NCBI GenBank assembly: GCA_029781595.1
Contig: JAKOWJ010000227.1
Span: 1-64,000 of the forward strand
DNA from: Pseudomonadota bacterium
Lineage (GTDB): Bacteria; Pseudomonadota; Gammaproteobacteria; Burkholderiales; Usitatibacteraceae
Direction of reading: 5' to 3'
Length of the DNA: 64,000 bases
The position numbers and the translations under genes are program-made. Of this stretch, positions 1 to 10,164 are shown piece by piece; within the stretch, counting starts at the first letter, position 1, and every line of letters starts with the position of its first letter. The notes below the pieces were generated by a model. That model ran no database searches and was not told the origin of the DNA. It saw only the letters and a program-made list of their open reading frames with translations.

Positions 1-70
1 CGCTGCCGAAGGCCTGCGCGAAGAACCGCGGGGAGTAGGCGGGGATGAGGATCGAGACGAGCGGCTGCAT
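1..70 (-). CDS. Glycosyltransferase family 2, N-terminal fragment truncated by window edge
   Basis: Reverse complement from ATG at 70 reads MQPLVSILIPAYSPRFFAQAFGS, typical GT2 N-terminus (VSILIPAYN-like); runs off the window. Confidence 0.7.
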   Translation of the reverse strand, partial: MQPLVSILIPAYSPRFFAQAFGS

Positions 71-92
71 CGGTCGCGAAGGGGCGCCGCGC

Positions 93-386
93 CTAACGCG
101 ACTGCGCCGGCGCGCCGGGAACCACGACCTGGTAGAAGACCTCGTCGGTGCGGATCATGCCGAGTTCGGTGCGGGCGCGCTCCTCGATGGCGTCCAGCCC
201 CTGCTTGAGGTCGCGCACCTCGGCATCCAGCGCGTCGTTACGCGCCCTGAGGCCGGCGTTCACCGCCTCCTGCGCGAGCACCTGGCGGTCGAGCTCGCGC
301 ACGCGCAGCCAACCTCCCTTCCCGAACCACAACGGGTACTGGAGTACCACGATGAGACCGGCGAGGAAGGCGGCGAGCGCTTTCAC
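93..386 (-). CDS. ftsB: Cell division protein FtsB (septum formation initiator), GTG start
   Basis: [36 protein letters not shown]...[19 protein letters not shown]-terminal TM, coiled coil and the 'ARxELGMI..DE.FYQ' FtsB signature; adjacent to eno. The 146 aa ORF is artificially extended through repeat DNA. Confidence 0.9.
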   Translation of the reverse strand: MKALAAFLAGLIVVLQYPLWFGKGGWLRVRELDRQVLAQEAVNAGLRARNDALDAEVRDLKQGLDAIEERARTELGMIRTDEVFYQVVVPGAPAQSR

Positions 387-390
387 AGCA

Positions 391-563
391 TCGTCATCCC
401 CGCGAAGGCGGGGATCGTCTCCGTCATCCCCGCGCGCTTCGTCATTCCCGCGAAGGCGGGGATCCAGTGTTCGTCGTCGCTGGATTCCCGCCTTCGCGGG
501 AATGACGTAGCGCACCGGAATGACGAAGCGCACCGGAATGACGAAGCGCGCGGGAATGACATG
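391..563. repeat. Cluster of GTCATTCCCGCGAAGGCGGGAAT-type palindromic repeats plus short tandem repeats
   Basis: CGTCATCCCCGCGAAGGCGGGGATCG at 392-417; 28 bp inverted repeat 440-467 / 480-507 with one mismatch; 18 bp unit CGCACCGGAATGACGAAG at 511-528 and 529-546 with a partial third copy. Confidence 0.9.
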
Positions 564-570
564 TTTCGCT

Positions 571-1911
<1,341 letters not shown>

Positions 1912-1954
1912 CTAATCCCAACGGGTGCCGGCCGCCCCCCGCGGCCGGGGCGCC

Positions 1955-2446
1955 TCAGAGCTTCTTCTCGAGGGCGTCGGCCACCTTTCGCGCGTCGTCG
2001 TCCTCGCGGTCCGCGGGCTTGGCGCCGCCGACGGTGATGACCACCCAGGTGCGGCCCTTGAGCATCTGCAGGTTGCCGAGCTTGGCGCTCCAGAAGGCCG
2101 AGGCCCCGCCGATCAGCATGGGCTTGGACTGGAACTTGAGCTTCTCCTCGCCGAAGGCGTGGCCCGCCTCCGCGTCGCTGCGGGCGAAGCGGAAGGTGAC
2201 GCTCGCCGAGACGGGCTTGCCGTCCTTCGAGCCGTGGTAGGTGCAGGTGGGGATCACCTTCGGCCGGCGCACCTTCGGGTTGATCGGCTCGGGCTCGGCG
2301 GCGGTGCCCAGCGCCGCCTTGGCCATGGCCTGCGTGAAGACCTCGCAGGCGTCGAAGCCGGGCTCGGCCGCGGGCGCGGCCAGGGCCGCCGCCGGCAGGC
2401 CCGCCAGCAGGGCCGCCAGCGCGGCCGTCAAGGGAGTGGTTCGCAT
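1955..2446 (-). CDS. Secreted hypothetical protein
   Basis: 163 aa, signal peptide (MRTTPLTAALAALLAGLPAAALAAP), codon-usage-consistent ORF, Cys-containing mature domain. Confidence 0.7.
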   Translation of the reverse strand: MRTTPLTAALAALLAGLPAAALAAPAAEPGFDACEVFTQAMAKAALGTAAEPEPINPKVRRPKVIPTCTYHGSKDGKPVSASVTFRFARSDAEAGHAFGEEKLKFQSKPMLIGGASAFWSAKLGNLQMLKGRTWVVITVGGAKPADREDDDARKVADALEKKL

Positions 2447-2512
2447 GTCGTCGTCTCCTGTCCGTCGCGTTTCCGGGGAATGGCCAACGTGCGCCCGGCG
2501 CCTTGCGGCCCG

Positions 2513-3400
2513 TCAGCCGGTGGGGTTGCGGGTGCCCCCGAGCCGGCCGTTGTAGGTGCAGAACTGGTCCTGCCCGCTGAAGGTGGCGTGGAAACCGTTG
2601 GCCTGCGCGTCCAGCGCGGAAAGCGCGAACACGCCCGAGTTGGCCTGGAAGCCGTTCACGATGCACGAGAAGCTGCCCGAGGGCACCGCGAGCAGTCGCC
2701 CCTGCAGGGCGTAGTTGCCGACGAGGGTGCAGGTGGCCGGCGCGCCCGAGGCCGCGACGAACGCCACCTTCACCGTGAGCTGGGTGGCGGTCTGCGTGAC
2801 CGTGGTCGTGCCCAGCCAGTCCACCTGGCCGTTGTCGCTGGCGGTGCCGCAGGAGGAGGCGAGCGCCACCAGGCCGCCCGCGTAGGAGCCGCCGGCCGAG
2901 GTCGCCTTCCAGCTCTGCCGGCCGATGGCCTTGACCACCGCCGTGCCGTCCACCGTGTACGAGAGGGTGCCCGTCGAGGGCGAGTCGAACGTGACCGTCA
3001 CGTTGCCGACCGGCGTCACGCCCACCTGCGCGGGATCGAACGCGCCGCCGAACCAGGGGCCCGTGGTCGAGTAGAGCGTCCCGGCGAAGCGCGTGCCGGT
3101 GGATGGCTGGGGATTGGTGGGCGTCACGGCCGAGGCCACGTACCAGCGCGGCGACTTGTCGGGGCCGTAGACGAAGAAGGTGAGGAAGAGCGTGTCGTCC
3201 TGCTGGACGACGTTCACGCCCCAGCCGCTCTCGCTCTCGGCCGGCACGGCCCACCAGAGGTCGGAATAGTCGACGGAGTACGAGGTCGCCCGCGCGGGCG
3301 CGCAAGGCACGATGCAGGCGAGGGCCAGGAGGGCCGCGGCGGCAAGCCGGGCGGCGGACTTCGTCATCGGGTCGGACCGGGCGGGTTGCGATGCCCGCAT
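2513..3400 (-). CDS. Secreted hypothetical protein with WW..P.ESGWGVNVVQQ..LFLTFFVYG motif
   Basis: 295 aa, signal peptide, Gly/Thr/Ser-rich beta-type composition. Confidence 0.7.
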   Translation of the reverse strand: MRASQPARSDPMTKSAARLAAAALLALACIVPCAPARATSYSVDYSDLWWAVPAESESGWGVNVVQQDDTLFLTFFVYGPDKSPRWYVASAVTPTNPQPSTGTRFAGTLYSTTGPWFGGAFDPAQVGVTPVGNVTVTFDSPSTGTLSYTVDGTAVVKAIGRQSWKATSAGGSYAGGLVALASSCGTASDNGQVDWLGTTTVTQTATQLTVKVAFVAASGAPATCTLVGNYALQGRLLAVPSGSFSCIVNGFQANSGVFALSALDAQANGFHATFSGQDQFCTYNGRLGGTRNPTG

Positions 3401-3412
3401 TCTAGACCGGAC

Positions 3413-5119
3413 CTAGCGGCTCTTGCTCGTGCGCACCGTGAGCACGCTGGGCGGCGCCTCGAAGGTGTCGGGCCGCGCGTTCTGCCAGAAGACCTGGTAG
3501 ACGGGGTGGCTCGGCACGCCCTCGAGCAGCTCGCCGGGCCTGAGCCAGGGGTGCAGCGTGGAGAGCGAGCGCACCTCGTTGGAGGAGACGCGCCGGATCA
3601 CGTGCTCGGGCCCCAGCTCGCTGGGGTGCGAAAGGCCCGCGGCGCCCAGCAGCTCCTTCAGGGCCTTGAGCGTGTTCTGGTGGAAGTTGCAGACGCGGTC
3701 GGCCTTGTCGGGGACCACGAGCGCGCGCATGCGGCGCGGGTCCTGCGTGGTCACGCCCGTGGGGCAGTGGCCCGTGTGGCAGGTCTGCGCCTGCAGGCAC
3801 CCCAGCGCGAACATGAAGCCGCGCGCGCTGTTGCACCAGTCCGCGCCGATGGCCATGGTGCGCGCGATGTCGAAGGCGGTGACGATCTTGCCGCTCGCGC
3901 CCACGCGCACCTTCTCGCGCAGGTTCACGCCCACGAGCGAGTTGTGCACCAGCATGAGCCCCTCGCGCAGCGGCGCGCCCACGTGGTCCGTGAATTCCAG
4001 GGGCGCGGCGCCCGTGCCGCCCTCGCCGCCGTCGACGACGACGAAATCCGGCGTGATTCCCGACTCCACCATGGCCTTGACGATGCCGAACCACTCCCAG
4101 GGGTGGCCGATGGCGAGCTTGAAGCCGGTGGGCTTGCCGCCGGAGAGCGTGCGCAGCCGGTCGATGAAGTGCAGCAGCTCCAGGGGCGTCGCGAAGGCCG
4201 AGTGCTTCGCCGGCGAGATGCAGTCCACGCCCACCGGCACGTGGCGCGCCTCGGCGATCTCGGGCGTGACCTTCGCCCCCGGCAGCACGCCGCCGTGTCC
4301 GGGCTTCGCCCCCTGCGAGAGCTTCACCTCGATCATCTTCACCTGGTCCGAGGTGGCGTTGGCCACGAAGCGCGCCTCGTTGAAGCGCCCGGCGTCGTCG
4401 CGGCAACCGAAGTAGCCGCTGCCGATCTCCCACACCAGGTCGCCGCCCCTCTCGCGGTGGTAGCGCGAGATCGAGCCCTCGCCCGTGTCGTGGAAGAAGC
4501 GCCCGCGCTTCGCGCCCTCGTTGAGCGCGAGGACCGCGTTGGCCGACAGCGCCCCGAAGCTCATCGCCGAGATGTTGAAGACGCTCGCCGAATAGGGCTT
4601 CGCCACCCGCCCCTCGCCGATGGCGATGCGGAAGTCGTGGCTCGCGATCTCCACGGGCGCGATGGAGTGGTTGATCCACTCGTACTGCGGCTCGTAGAAG
4701 TCCATCTGCGTGCCGAAGGGGCGCTTGTCCACCACGCCCTTGGCGCGCTGGTAGACGATGGAGCGCTGCTGGCGCGAGAACGGCGTGTGGTCGTTGTCCG
4801 ACTCGATGAAGTACTGGCGGATCTCGGGGCGGATGTACTCGAAGAAGAAGCGGAAGTGCGCGATGACCGGGTAGTTGCGGCGGATGGCCTGGCGCGGCTG
4901 CATGAAGTCGAAGGCGCCCACCAGCGCGAGGACGGCGAAGGCCGCCGTCGGCCACCACCACCACGGCGAGGCGGCCGTGGCCGCCGCGCAGGCGAGCGCG
5001 AGCAGCCCGCAAGCGGCCCAGGCCCAGTACCGTTGCGGGACGATCTCGTCGACGACGCTCAACACGGGCCCTCCCGGGGCGTTTGCGGCCTCGCGGCCAC
5101 CGGCGGCGATTCTGCGCAA
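3413..5119 (-). CDS. FMN-binding glutamate synthase family protein
   Basis: 568 aa with N-terminal TM segments and GltS FMN/Fe-S-like domain (FNISAMSFGALSANAV...VDGGEGGTGAAP...GCLQAQTCHTGHCPTGVTTQ). Confidence 0.92.
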   Translation of the reverse strand: MRRIAAGGREAANAPGGPVLSVVDEIVPQRYWAWAACGLLALACAAATAASPWWWWPTAAFAVLALVGAFDFMQPRQAIRRNYPVIAHFRFFFEYIRPEIRQYFIESDNDHTPFSRQQRSIVYQRAKGVVDKRPFGTQMDFYEPQYEWINHSIAPVEIASHDFRIAIGEGRVAKPYSASVFNISAMSFGALSANAVLALNEGAKRGRFFHDTGEGSISRYHRERGGDLVWEIGSGYFGCRDDAGRFNEARFVANATSDQVKMIEVKLSQGAKPGHGGVLPGAKVTPEIAEARHVPVGVDCISPAKHSAFATPLELLHFIDRLRTLSGGKPTGFKLAIGHPWEWFGIVKAMVESGITPDFVVVDGGEGGTGAAPLEFTDHVGAPLREGLMLVHNSLVGVNLREKVRVGASGKIVTAFDIARTMAIGADWCNSARGFMFALGCLQAQTCHTGHCPTGVTTQDPRRMRALVVPDKADRVCNFHQNTLKALKELLGAAGLSHPSELGPEHVIRRVSSNEVRSLSTLHPWLRPGELLEGVPSHPVYQVFWQNARPDTFEAPPSVLTVRTSKSR

Positions 5120-5146
5120 TGCGCCGCCCCTTGTAAATCGACGCGC

Positions 5147-5884
5147 CTAGCGCAGCACCCCGCGCAGCGCGTCCAGGGCGCCCTCCACGCCGCCGCGGCG
5201 CAGCAGCTCGGCGTTGGTGAGCAGCGTGCGCGCCACGCTGCCGGTGAGCGCGGCGGCCACCCGCTCGGCCGCCTGCCCCGCGGTGACGCCCCCGCCGTGC
5301 CGGCCCAGGTCGCGCACGTCCACGTCCGGCAGGGCGAAGGTGATCCCCTGGCCCTTGAGCGCCGGGTTGGTCATGGTCACGCGCGCCCCGCGCAGGGTCA
5401 CGCGGCCGATCACGTAGCGGCGGCCGGAGGGGGGCGCGCCGCCCTTCCCGGCGCCCTCTCCTCGCGCCTGGCCATCGGCGGCGCGGCCGAGCCCGGCCTC
5501 GATGTGGCGGCGGATCGCCTCCAGGTTGTTGGTGCCGCCCTTGAGCTCGTAGGTGATCTCGGGGGCGTCCACGAGGATGTCGTGGATCGTCACCACGTCG
5601 GCGCCGAGCGTGGAAGGGTCGAGCGAGACGGCGATGGTGCCGGCGCGGATCGCCCGCGGCGCGCCGTAGCCCGGCGGATTGCCCACCTCCAGGCCGCGCA
5701 GGACGCCGCGGCCCTCGCGCGCGGCGATGGAGACCTCGCGGACGGTGACCGGGGCGCCCACGAGCCCGGGGCCGAAGCGCTCGATCGCGGTCTTCACCAC
5801 GTAGTCGAGGGAGTTCAGGAACCACCAGGCCCCGCCGGCGAGCAGGGCCGCGACCACCAGGACGGCCAGGAGCGCGCGCTTCAC
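5147..5884 (-). CDS. AsmA-like / DUF748-like membrane-anchored protein
   Basis: GTG start at 5884: VKRALLAVLVVAALLAGGAWWFLNSLDYVVKTAIERFGPGLVGAPVTVREVSIAAREGRGVLRGLEVGNPPGY; N-terminal TM and AsmA-type sequence. Confidence 0.75.
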   Translation of the reverse strand: MKRALLAVLVVAALLAGGAWWFLNSLDYVVKTAIERFGPGLVGAPVTVREVSIAAREGRGVLRGLEVGNPPGYGAPRAIRAGTIAVSLDPSTLGADVVTIHDILVDAPEITYELKGGTNNLEAIRRHIEAGLGRAADGQARGEGAGKGGAPPSGRRYVIGRVTLRGARVTMTNPALKGQGITFALPDVDVRDLGRHGGGVTAGQAAERVAAALTGSVARTLLTNAELLRRGGVEGALDALRGVLR

Positions 5885-5900
5885 CGTCCGCCGGGATCGC

Positions 5901-7268
5901 CTAGGACAGCGCGGCGAGCGCGGCGCGAAGGCCCAGCGCCTCGCCGCCCGCGGGGCGACCGGGACGCGAGGCGTCGTTCCACGCGAAGGTGTCGAAGTGC
6001 GCCCAGGCCACCGACGCGGGCACGAAGCGCTCGAGGAAGAGCGCGCCGACGATGGCGCCGGCGAAGCCGCCGCGGCCGCTGTTGGCGAAGTCGGCCACGT
6101 CGCTGTCGAAGAGGCGCCGGTAGCCGGGCCACAGCGGCAGGCGCCAGACCGGGTCGTCCACCGCCTCGCCGCCCGCGAGGAGCCGGGCCGCGAGCCTGTC
6201 GTCGTTGGCGAAGAGCGCCGGCAGCTCGGGCCCGAGGGCCACGCGCGCCGCGCCCGTGAGCGTGGCGAAATCGATGATCGTGCGCGGCCTGTCCTCGGCG
6301 GCGTAGGCCAGCGCGTCGGCCAGCACCACGCGCCCCTCGGCGTCGGTGTTGCCGATCTCCACGGTGAGGCCGGCGCGCGTGCGCACGATGTCACCCGGAC
6401 GGTAGGCGTTGCCGGAGACGGCGTTCTCCACGGCGGGCACCAGCAGCTGCAGGCGGTACGGCAGCCCGCGCTCCATCACCAGCTGCGCCAGGGCGATGGC
6501 GTGCGCGGCCCCGCCCATGTCCTTCTTCATGAGGCGCATGCCGTCGGCGGTCTTGAGGTCCAGGCCCCCGGAGTCGAAGCACACGCCCTTGCCGACGATC
6601 GCCAGGCGCGGGTGCTTCGCGCTGCCCCAGTTGAGCTCGAGCAGGCGCGGCTCGCGGGTCGCGGCGCGCCCCACGGCGTGGATGGCCGGGAAGTTCTGCG
6701 CAAGCAGCTCGTCGCCCACCCACTCGTCGAACTCGGCGCCGTGGCGCTCCGCGAGGCCCCGCACCACGTCCGAGAGCTCGGCCGGGCCCATGTCCTCGGC
6801 CGGCGTGTTCACCAGGTCGCGCACGAGCTTGACCGCCCCGGCCTCGCCGAGCGCGGCGGCCACCTTCGCGGAGGGCTCGACCTGCAGGTCCGCGGGCTTG
6901 CGGCGCGCCTTGCGGTAGCGCGTGAACTGGTAGCTGCCCAGCGCCCAGCCGAAGGCGGCGCGGTCGGTCCCGAGCGTGACGGGCGACTTGCCGAGCGCGT
7001 AGCGCCCCGGCGCGAGCTTCATCGGCAGCGAGGCGAGCGCCCAGGGGTCGTCGGCGTCGCGCACGCCGGCGAGCACCGCGTGCGCCTCGCCCCGCGCGCC
7101 CGGCACCACGCAGTGCGCGTGCGGCTGCGCGTCGAAGCCGCTCGCCTGCACCCACCGGCGCTGCGCCGGGGTGAGCTTGTCGAGCAGGCGCGGCAGGCGC
7201 TTCGCGTCGGTGGCGAGGATCGGCGTGGCGGCCTTGTCGAAGGCCTTGCGGTCGGCGATGACGGTCAT
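5901..7268 (-). CDS. M17 family leucyl aminopeptidase
   Basis: 455 aa; IVGKGVCFDSGGLDLKTADGMRLMKKDMGGAAHA and NTDAEGRVVLADAL motifs. Confidence 0.95.
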   Translation of the reverse strand: MTVIADRKAFDKAATPILATDAKRLPRLLDKLTPAQRRWVQASGFDAQPHAHCVVPGARGEAHAVLAGVRDADDPWALASLPMKLAPGRYALGKSPVTLGTDRAAFGWALGSYQFTRYRKARRKPADLQVEPSAKVAAALGEAGAVKLVRDLVNTPAEDMGPAELSDVVRGLAERHGAEFDEWVGDELLAQNFPAIHAVGRAATREPRLLELNWGSAKHPRLAIVGKGVCFDSGGLDLKTADGMRLMKKDMGGAAHAIALAQLVMERGLPYRLQLLVPAVENAVSGNAYRPGDIVRTRAGLTVEIGNTDAEGRVVLADALAYAAEDRPRTIIDFATLTGAARVALGPELPALFANDDRLAARLLAGGEAVDDPVWRLPLWPGYRRLFDSDVADFANSGRGGFAGAIVGALFLERFVPASVAWAHFDTFAWNDASRPGRPAGGEALGLRAALAALS

Positions 7269-7341
7269 GGGGGATCGGCTGGCGGGGGAGCGGGCGAAGG
7301 CCGGATTCTACCGGGTTCGCCGCGCCCTTCCGCGCGGCGCC

Positions 7342-7347
7342 TATAAT
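7342..7347 (+). promoter_or_regulatory. Putative -10 box TATAAT upstream of copper chaperone gene
   Basis: Exact TATAAT 34 nt upstream of the ATG at 7380; no transcript evidence. Confidence 0.45.
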
Positions 7348-7379
7348 TCCGGGAGACGACGACCCCGAGGGGAAAAGCG

Positions 7380-7841
7380 ATGAAGACGCTGTGGAAGGCA
7401 GGCACGCTGGCCGCGCTGGCGGTGGTTTCGGCGCAGGCCTGGGCGCAGGTCACCGTGACGGAGGCGTGGGTGCGCGGCACCGTGCCCAAGCAGACGGCCA
7501 CCGGCGCGTTCATGAAGATCCGCAGCGACAAGGATCTGTCGCTCGTGAACGCGGCCTCGCCCGCGGCCAACATCGTCGAGGTGCACAAGATGCTGATGCA
7601 CGACAACGTGATGGTGATGCGGGCCATCGACGAGCTGCCGCTGCCGGCCGGCAAGACGGTGGAGCTCAAGCCCGGCGGCTACCACGTGATGCTGATCGAG
7701 CTGGTGAAGCCGCTGGAGGCCGGGCAGAAGGTGCCGATCACGCTCACCCTCTCCGACAAGGACGGCAAGAAGACCAAGGTCGAGGTGACGGCCGAGGTCC
7801 GCGCCATGACCGCGGGCCACGGGCACGACAGGAAGCACTAG
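7380..7841 (+). CDS. Copper chaperone PCu(A)C family protein
   Basis: 153 aa with signal peptide; VEVHKMLMHDNVMVMRAIDELPLPAGKTVELKPGGYHVMLIEL (H..M..M...H.M pattern). Confidence 0.92.
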   Translation: MKTLWKAGTLAALAVVSAQAWAQVTVTEAWVRGTVPKQTATGAFMKIRSDKDLSLVNAASPAANIVEVHKMLMHDNVMVMRAIDELPLPAGKTVELKPGGYHVMLIELVKPLEAGQKVPITLTLSDKDGKKTKVEVTAEVRAMTAGHGHDRKH

Positions 7842-7848
7842 CCGCGCT

Positions 7849-8772
7849 TCAGGCCGAGACCAGCTCGCGCACGTGCGCGGCCACGCTGCGCGCGAGCGCG
7901 TGCAGGTGGTAGCCGCCCTCCAGCATCGAGATCACCCGCCCGCCGCAGTACGCGTGCGCCGCGCGCACCAGCTCGGCCGTGACCCAGGCGTAGTCCGACT
8001 CCACCCAGCGAAGGCCCGCCATGTCGTCGGCCTGGTGCGCGTCGAAGCCCGCGGAGATGTACAGCAGCTGCGGCTGGAAAGCCTCCAGGGCGGGCAGCCA
8101 GTAGTCCTGCACCGCGGCGCGCAGCTGCTCGCCCGTGGCGCCGGCGGCCAGGCCCACGTTCACCATGTTCAGGCCCTTGGGCTCGTCGCCCTGGAAGGGG
8201 TAGAGGCCGCGCTGGAAGGTCGAGACCATGAGCACGCGCGGGTCGGAGGCCAGGATGTCCTCGCTGCCGTTGCCGTGGTGCACGTCGAAGTCCACGAGCG
8301 CCACGCGCTCCAGGCCGTGCGCGTCCAGCGCGTGGCGGATGCCCACCGCCACGTTGTTGAAGAAGCAGAAGCCCATGGGCGCGTCGCGCTCGGCGTGGTG
8401 GCCCGGCGGGCGCACGGCGCAGAAGGCGCTGCGCACTTCGCCCTTGAGCACGAGGTCGGTCGCGAGCACCGCCGCCCCGGCCGAGCGCAGCGCCGCCTGC
8501 ACCGTGTGCGGGTTCATCGCGGTGTCCGGGTCGACGTGCACGTAGCCGGATTCCGGCGCGCTCGCGAGGATCTCGGCGACGTGGCGCGCGGTGTGCGCAC
8601 GCTCGAGCTGCTCCACGGTGGCGGGCGGCGCGTCGTAGGGGATGAGCAGGCTCATCAGCCCCTGGGCCAGCAGGTGGTCCGAGATGGCGTCCAGCCGCTC
8701 CGGGCATTCGGGGTGGCCCTCTCCCATCTCGTGGAGCAGGCAGTCGCGGTGCGTGATCCAGGCGCAGGGCAT
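7849..8772 (-). CDS. Histone deacetylase family protein
   Basis: 307 aa; RPPGHHAERDAPMGFCFFNNVAVG, LVDFDVHHGNGSEDI, LYISAGFDAHQAD. Confidence 0.95.
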   Translation of the reverse strand: MPCAWITHRDCLLHEMGEGHPECPERLDAISDHLLAQGLMSLLIPYDAPPATVEQLERAHTARHVAEILASAPESGYVHVDPDTAMNPHTVQAALRSAGAAVLATDLVLKGEVRSAFCAVRPPGHHAERDAPMGFCFFNNVAVGIRHALDAHGLERVALVDFDVHHGNGSEDILASDPRVLMVSTFQRGLYPFQGDEPKGLNMVNVGLAAGATGEQLRAAVQDYWLPALEAFQPQLLYISAGFDAHQADDMAGLRWVESDYAWVTAELVRAAHAYCGGRVISMLEGGYHLHALARSVAAHVRELVSA

Positions 8773-8884
8773 TCTTGTGGTCTCCTCCCGCCTTCATCCT
8801 AGGCACCGGCTGCCGGCCGGCCCTTGCGCGCGGTCAAGCCGCCGGGGGTGGCGCCCGCGGGCGCGGCGCGGCTAGGATCGCGCC

Positions 8885-9595
8885 ATGGCGACCCAAGACC
8901 GACCCTGGCTTCGCTCGCGCGCGGCCGACCGCGGCCTCTCCGGCCTGGTGACCCTCCTGCTGGTGGACATCGGCTTCGTGGTGCCGTTCGTGGCCACGGG
9001 CGCGCTCAACCGGCACCTGCACGACTTCGCGCTGGTGGTGATCGTGGGCGTGGGCGCCTATGCCCTGTGGACGCACCTCGCGGCCGCCCGCGTCCTCGGC
9101 GCGCTGGTCGGCGCCCTCGCGGCCATCCGCCTGGCGAACCTGTGGGTGCCGGACGCGACGCTGCGCTTCTGGGACGCCGCCTTCATGCTGGCCGCCTGCG
9201 GGCTGCTCGCCTGGCTCGTCCTGCGCCAGGCCCTCTTCGGCGCCGGGCGCATGAACTGGCACCGCGTGCAGGGGGCGGTGGCCGCCTACCTGCTGGTGGG
9301 CGTGGCCTTCGCGCAGGCCTACCGCATCGTCGCGATGCACGCGCCGGGCGCCTTCCTCGTGCTGGGCCAGCCCGCCTCCTACGACGAGGTCGTGCCCAAC
9401 CTGCACTACTACAGCCTCATCACGCTCGCCACCGTGGGCTACGGCGACATCTCGCCGGCCCACCCCTTCGCGCGCTCGCTCGCCATGCTCGAGGCGCTCT
9501 TCGGCGTGCTCTTCCCCGTGATCATGATCTCGTGGATGGTGAGCCTGGAGGCGGACGCGCAGCGCGAAGCGCAACAGGAGGGCAAGGAACCGTAA
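8885..9595 (+). CDS. Potassium channel family protein (ion channel, Ion_trans_2-like)
   Basis: 236 aa, multiple TM segments, selectivity filter LITLATVGYGDISP. Confidence 0.9.
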   Translation: MATQDRPWLRSRAADRGLSGLVTLLLVDIGFVVPFVATGALNRHLHDFALVVIVGVGAYALWTHLAAARVLGALVGALAAIRLANLWVPDATLRFWDAAFMLAACGLLAWLVLRQALFGAGRMNWHRVQGAVAAYLLVGVAFAQAYRIVAMHAPGAFLVLGQPASYDEVVPNLHYYSLITLATVGYGDISPAHPFARSLAMLEALFGVLFPVIMISWMVSLEADAQREAQQEGKEP

Positions 9596-9654
9596 CGCCA
9601 GCGCGGCCGGCACGGCGGAAGAATGGCGCGAGCCCCCTTCCCCCAGGAGCGCCC

Positions 9655-10164
9655 ATGACCACCGCCCGCCGCCTCGTCCTCGCCGCCCTCGCCTGCCTGC
9701 CGCCCGCCGCCGCCGCGCAGGCGCCCGCCCCCGCCGGCTGCGACACGCCCGAGGCGCGCCAGCTCGACTTCTGGGTGGGCGACTGGGAGCTCTCCTACGA
9801 AGGCGGCACGAGCCGCAACCGCATCACGAAGACGCTGGGCGGCTGCGTCATCCTCGAGCAGTTCACCGGCGCGCCGGGCACGAAGCTCGACGGCACGAGC
9901 GTGTCGACCTTCGACCGCGCGAGCGGCCTGTGGCGCCAGGTCTGGGTGGACAACACGGGCGCCTGGCTCGACTTCACCGGCGGCACCGACGGCGGCGACC
10001 GCACCTTCGAGCGGGAGCTGACCAAGGACGGCAAGCGCATCCGCCAGCGCATGGTCTTCCGCGAGGTGAAGGCCGACAGCCTCAAGTGGCTCTGGCAGCG
10101 CTCGGACGACGGCGGCGCCACCTGGAAGACCACCTGGGCCATCGACTACCGGCGCGCGCGCTAG
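9655..10164 (+). CDS. Secreted DUF1579-like protein
   Basis: ATG at 9655; signal peptide then LDFWVGDWELSYEGG...NRITKTLGGCVILEQFTG...WLWQRSDDGGATWKTTWAIDYRR. Confidence 0.75.
   Translation: MTTARRLVLAALACLPPAAAAQAPAPAGCDTPEARQLDFWVGDWELSYEGGTSRNRITKTLGGCVILEQFTGAPGTKLDGTSVSTFDRASGLWRQVWVDNTGAWLDFTGGTDGGDRTFERELTKDGKRIRQRMVFREVKADSLKWLWQRSDDGGATWKTTWAIDYRRAR

Noticed and set aside
387-533. N-terminal extension of the ftsB ORF ([37 protein letters not shown])
   Set aside because: Translation of palindromic repeat DNA; the VIPAKAGIQ peptide is a typical spurious translation. ftsB very likely begins at GTG 386.
440-563. CRISPR array
   Set aside because: Repeats are palindromic or directly tandem without unique ~30 nt spacers; no cas genes.
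1925-6259. 1444 aa plus-strand ORF
   Set aside because: Antisense to several well-supported minus-strand genes; low-complexity Arg/Gly/His/Ala composition typical of GC-rich shadow ORFs.
7849-8772. Histone deacetylase-like gene as evidence of eukaryotic transfer
   Set aside because: Acetoin utilisation/HDAC family proteins are widespread in bacteria; motifs are ordinary.
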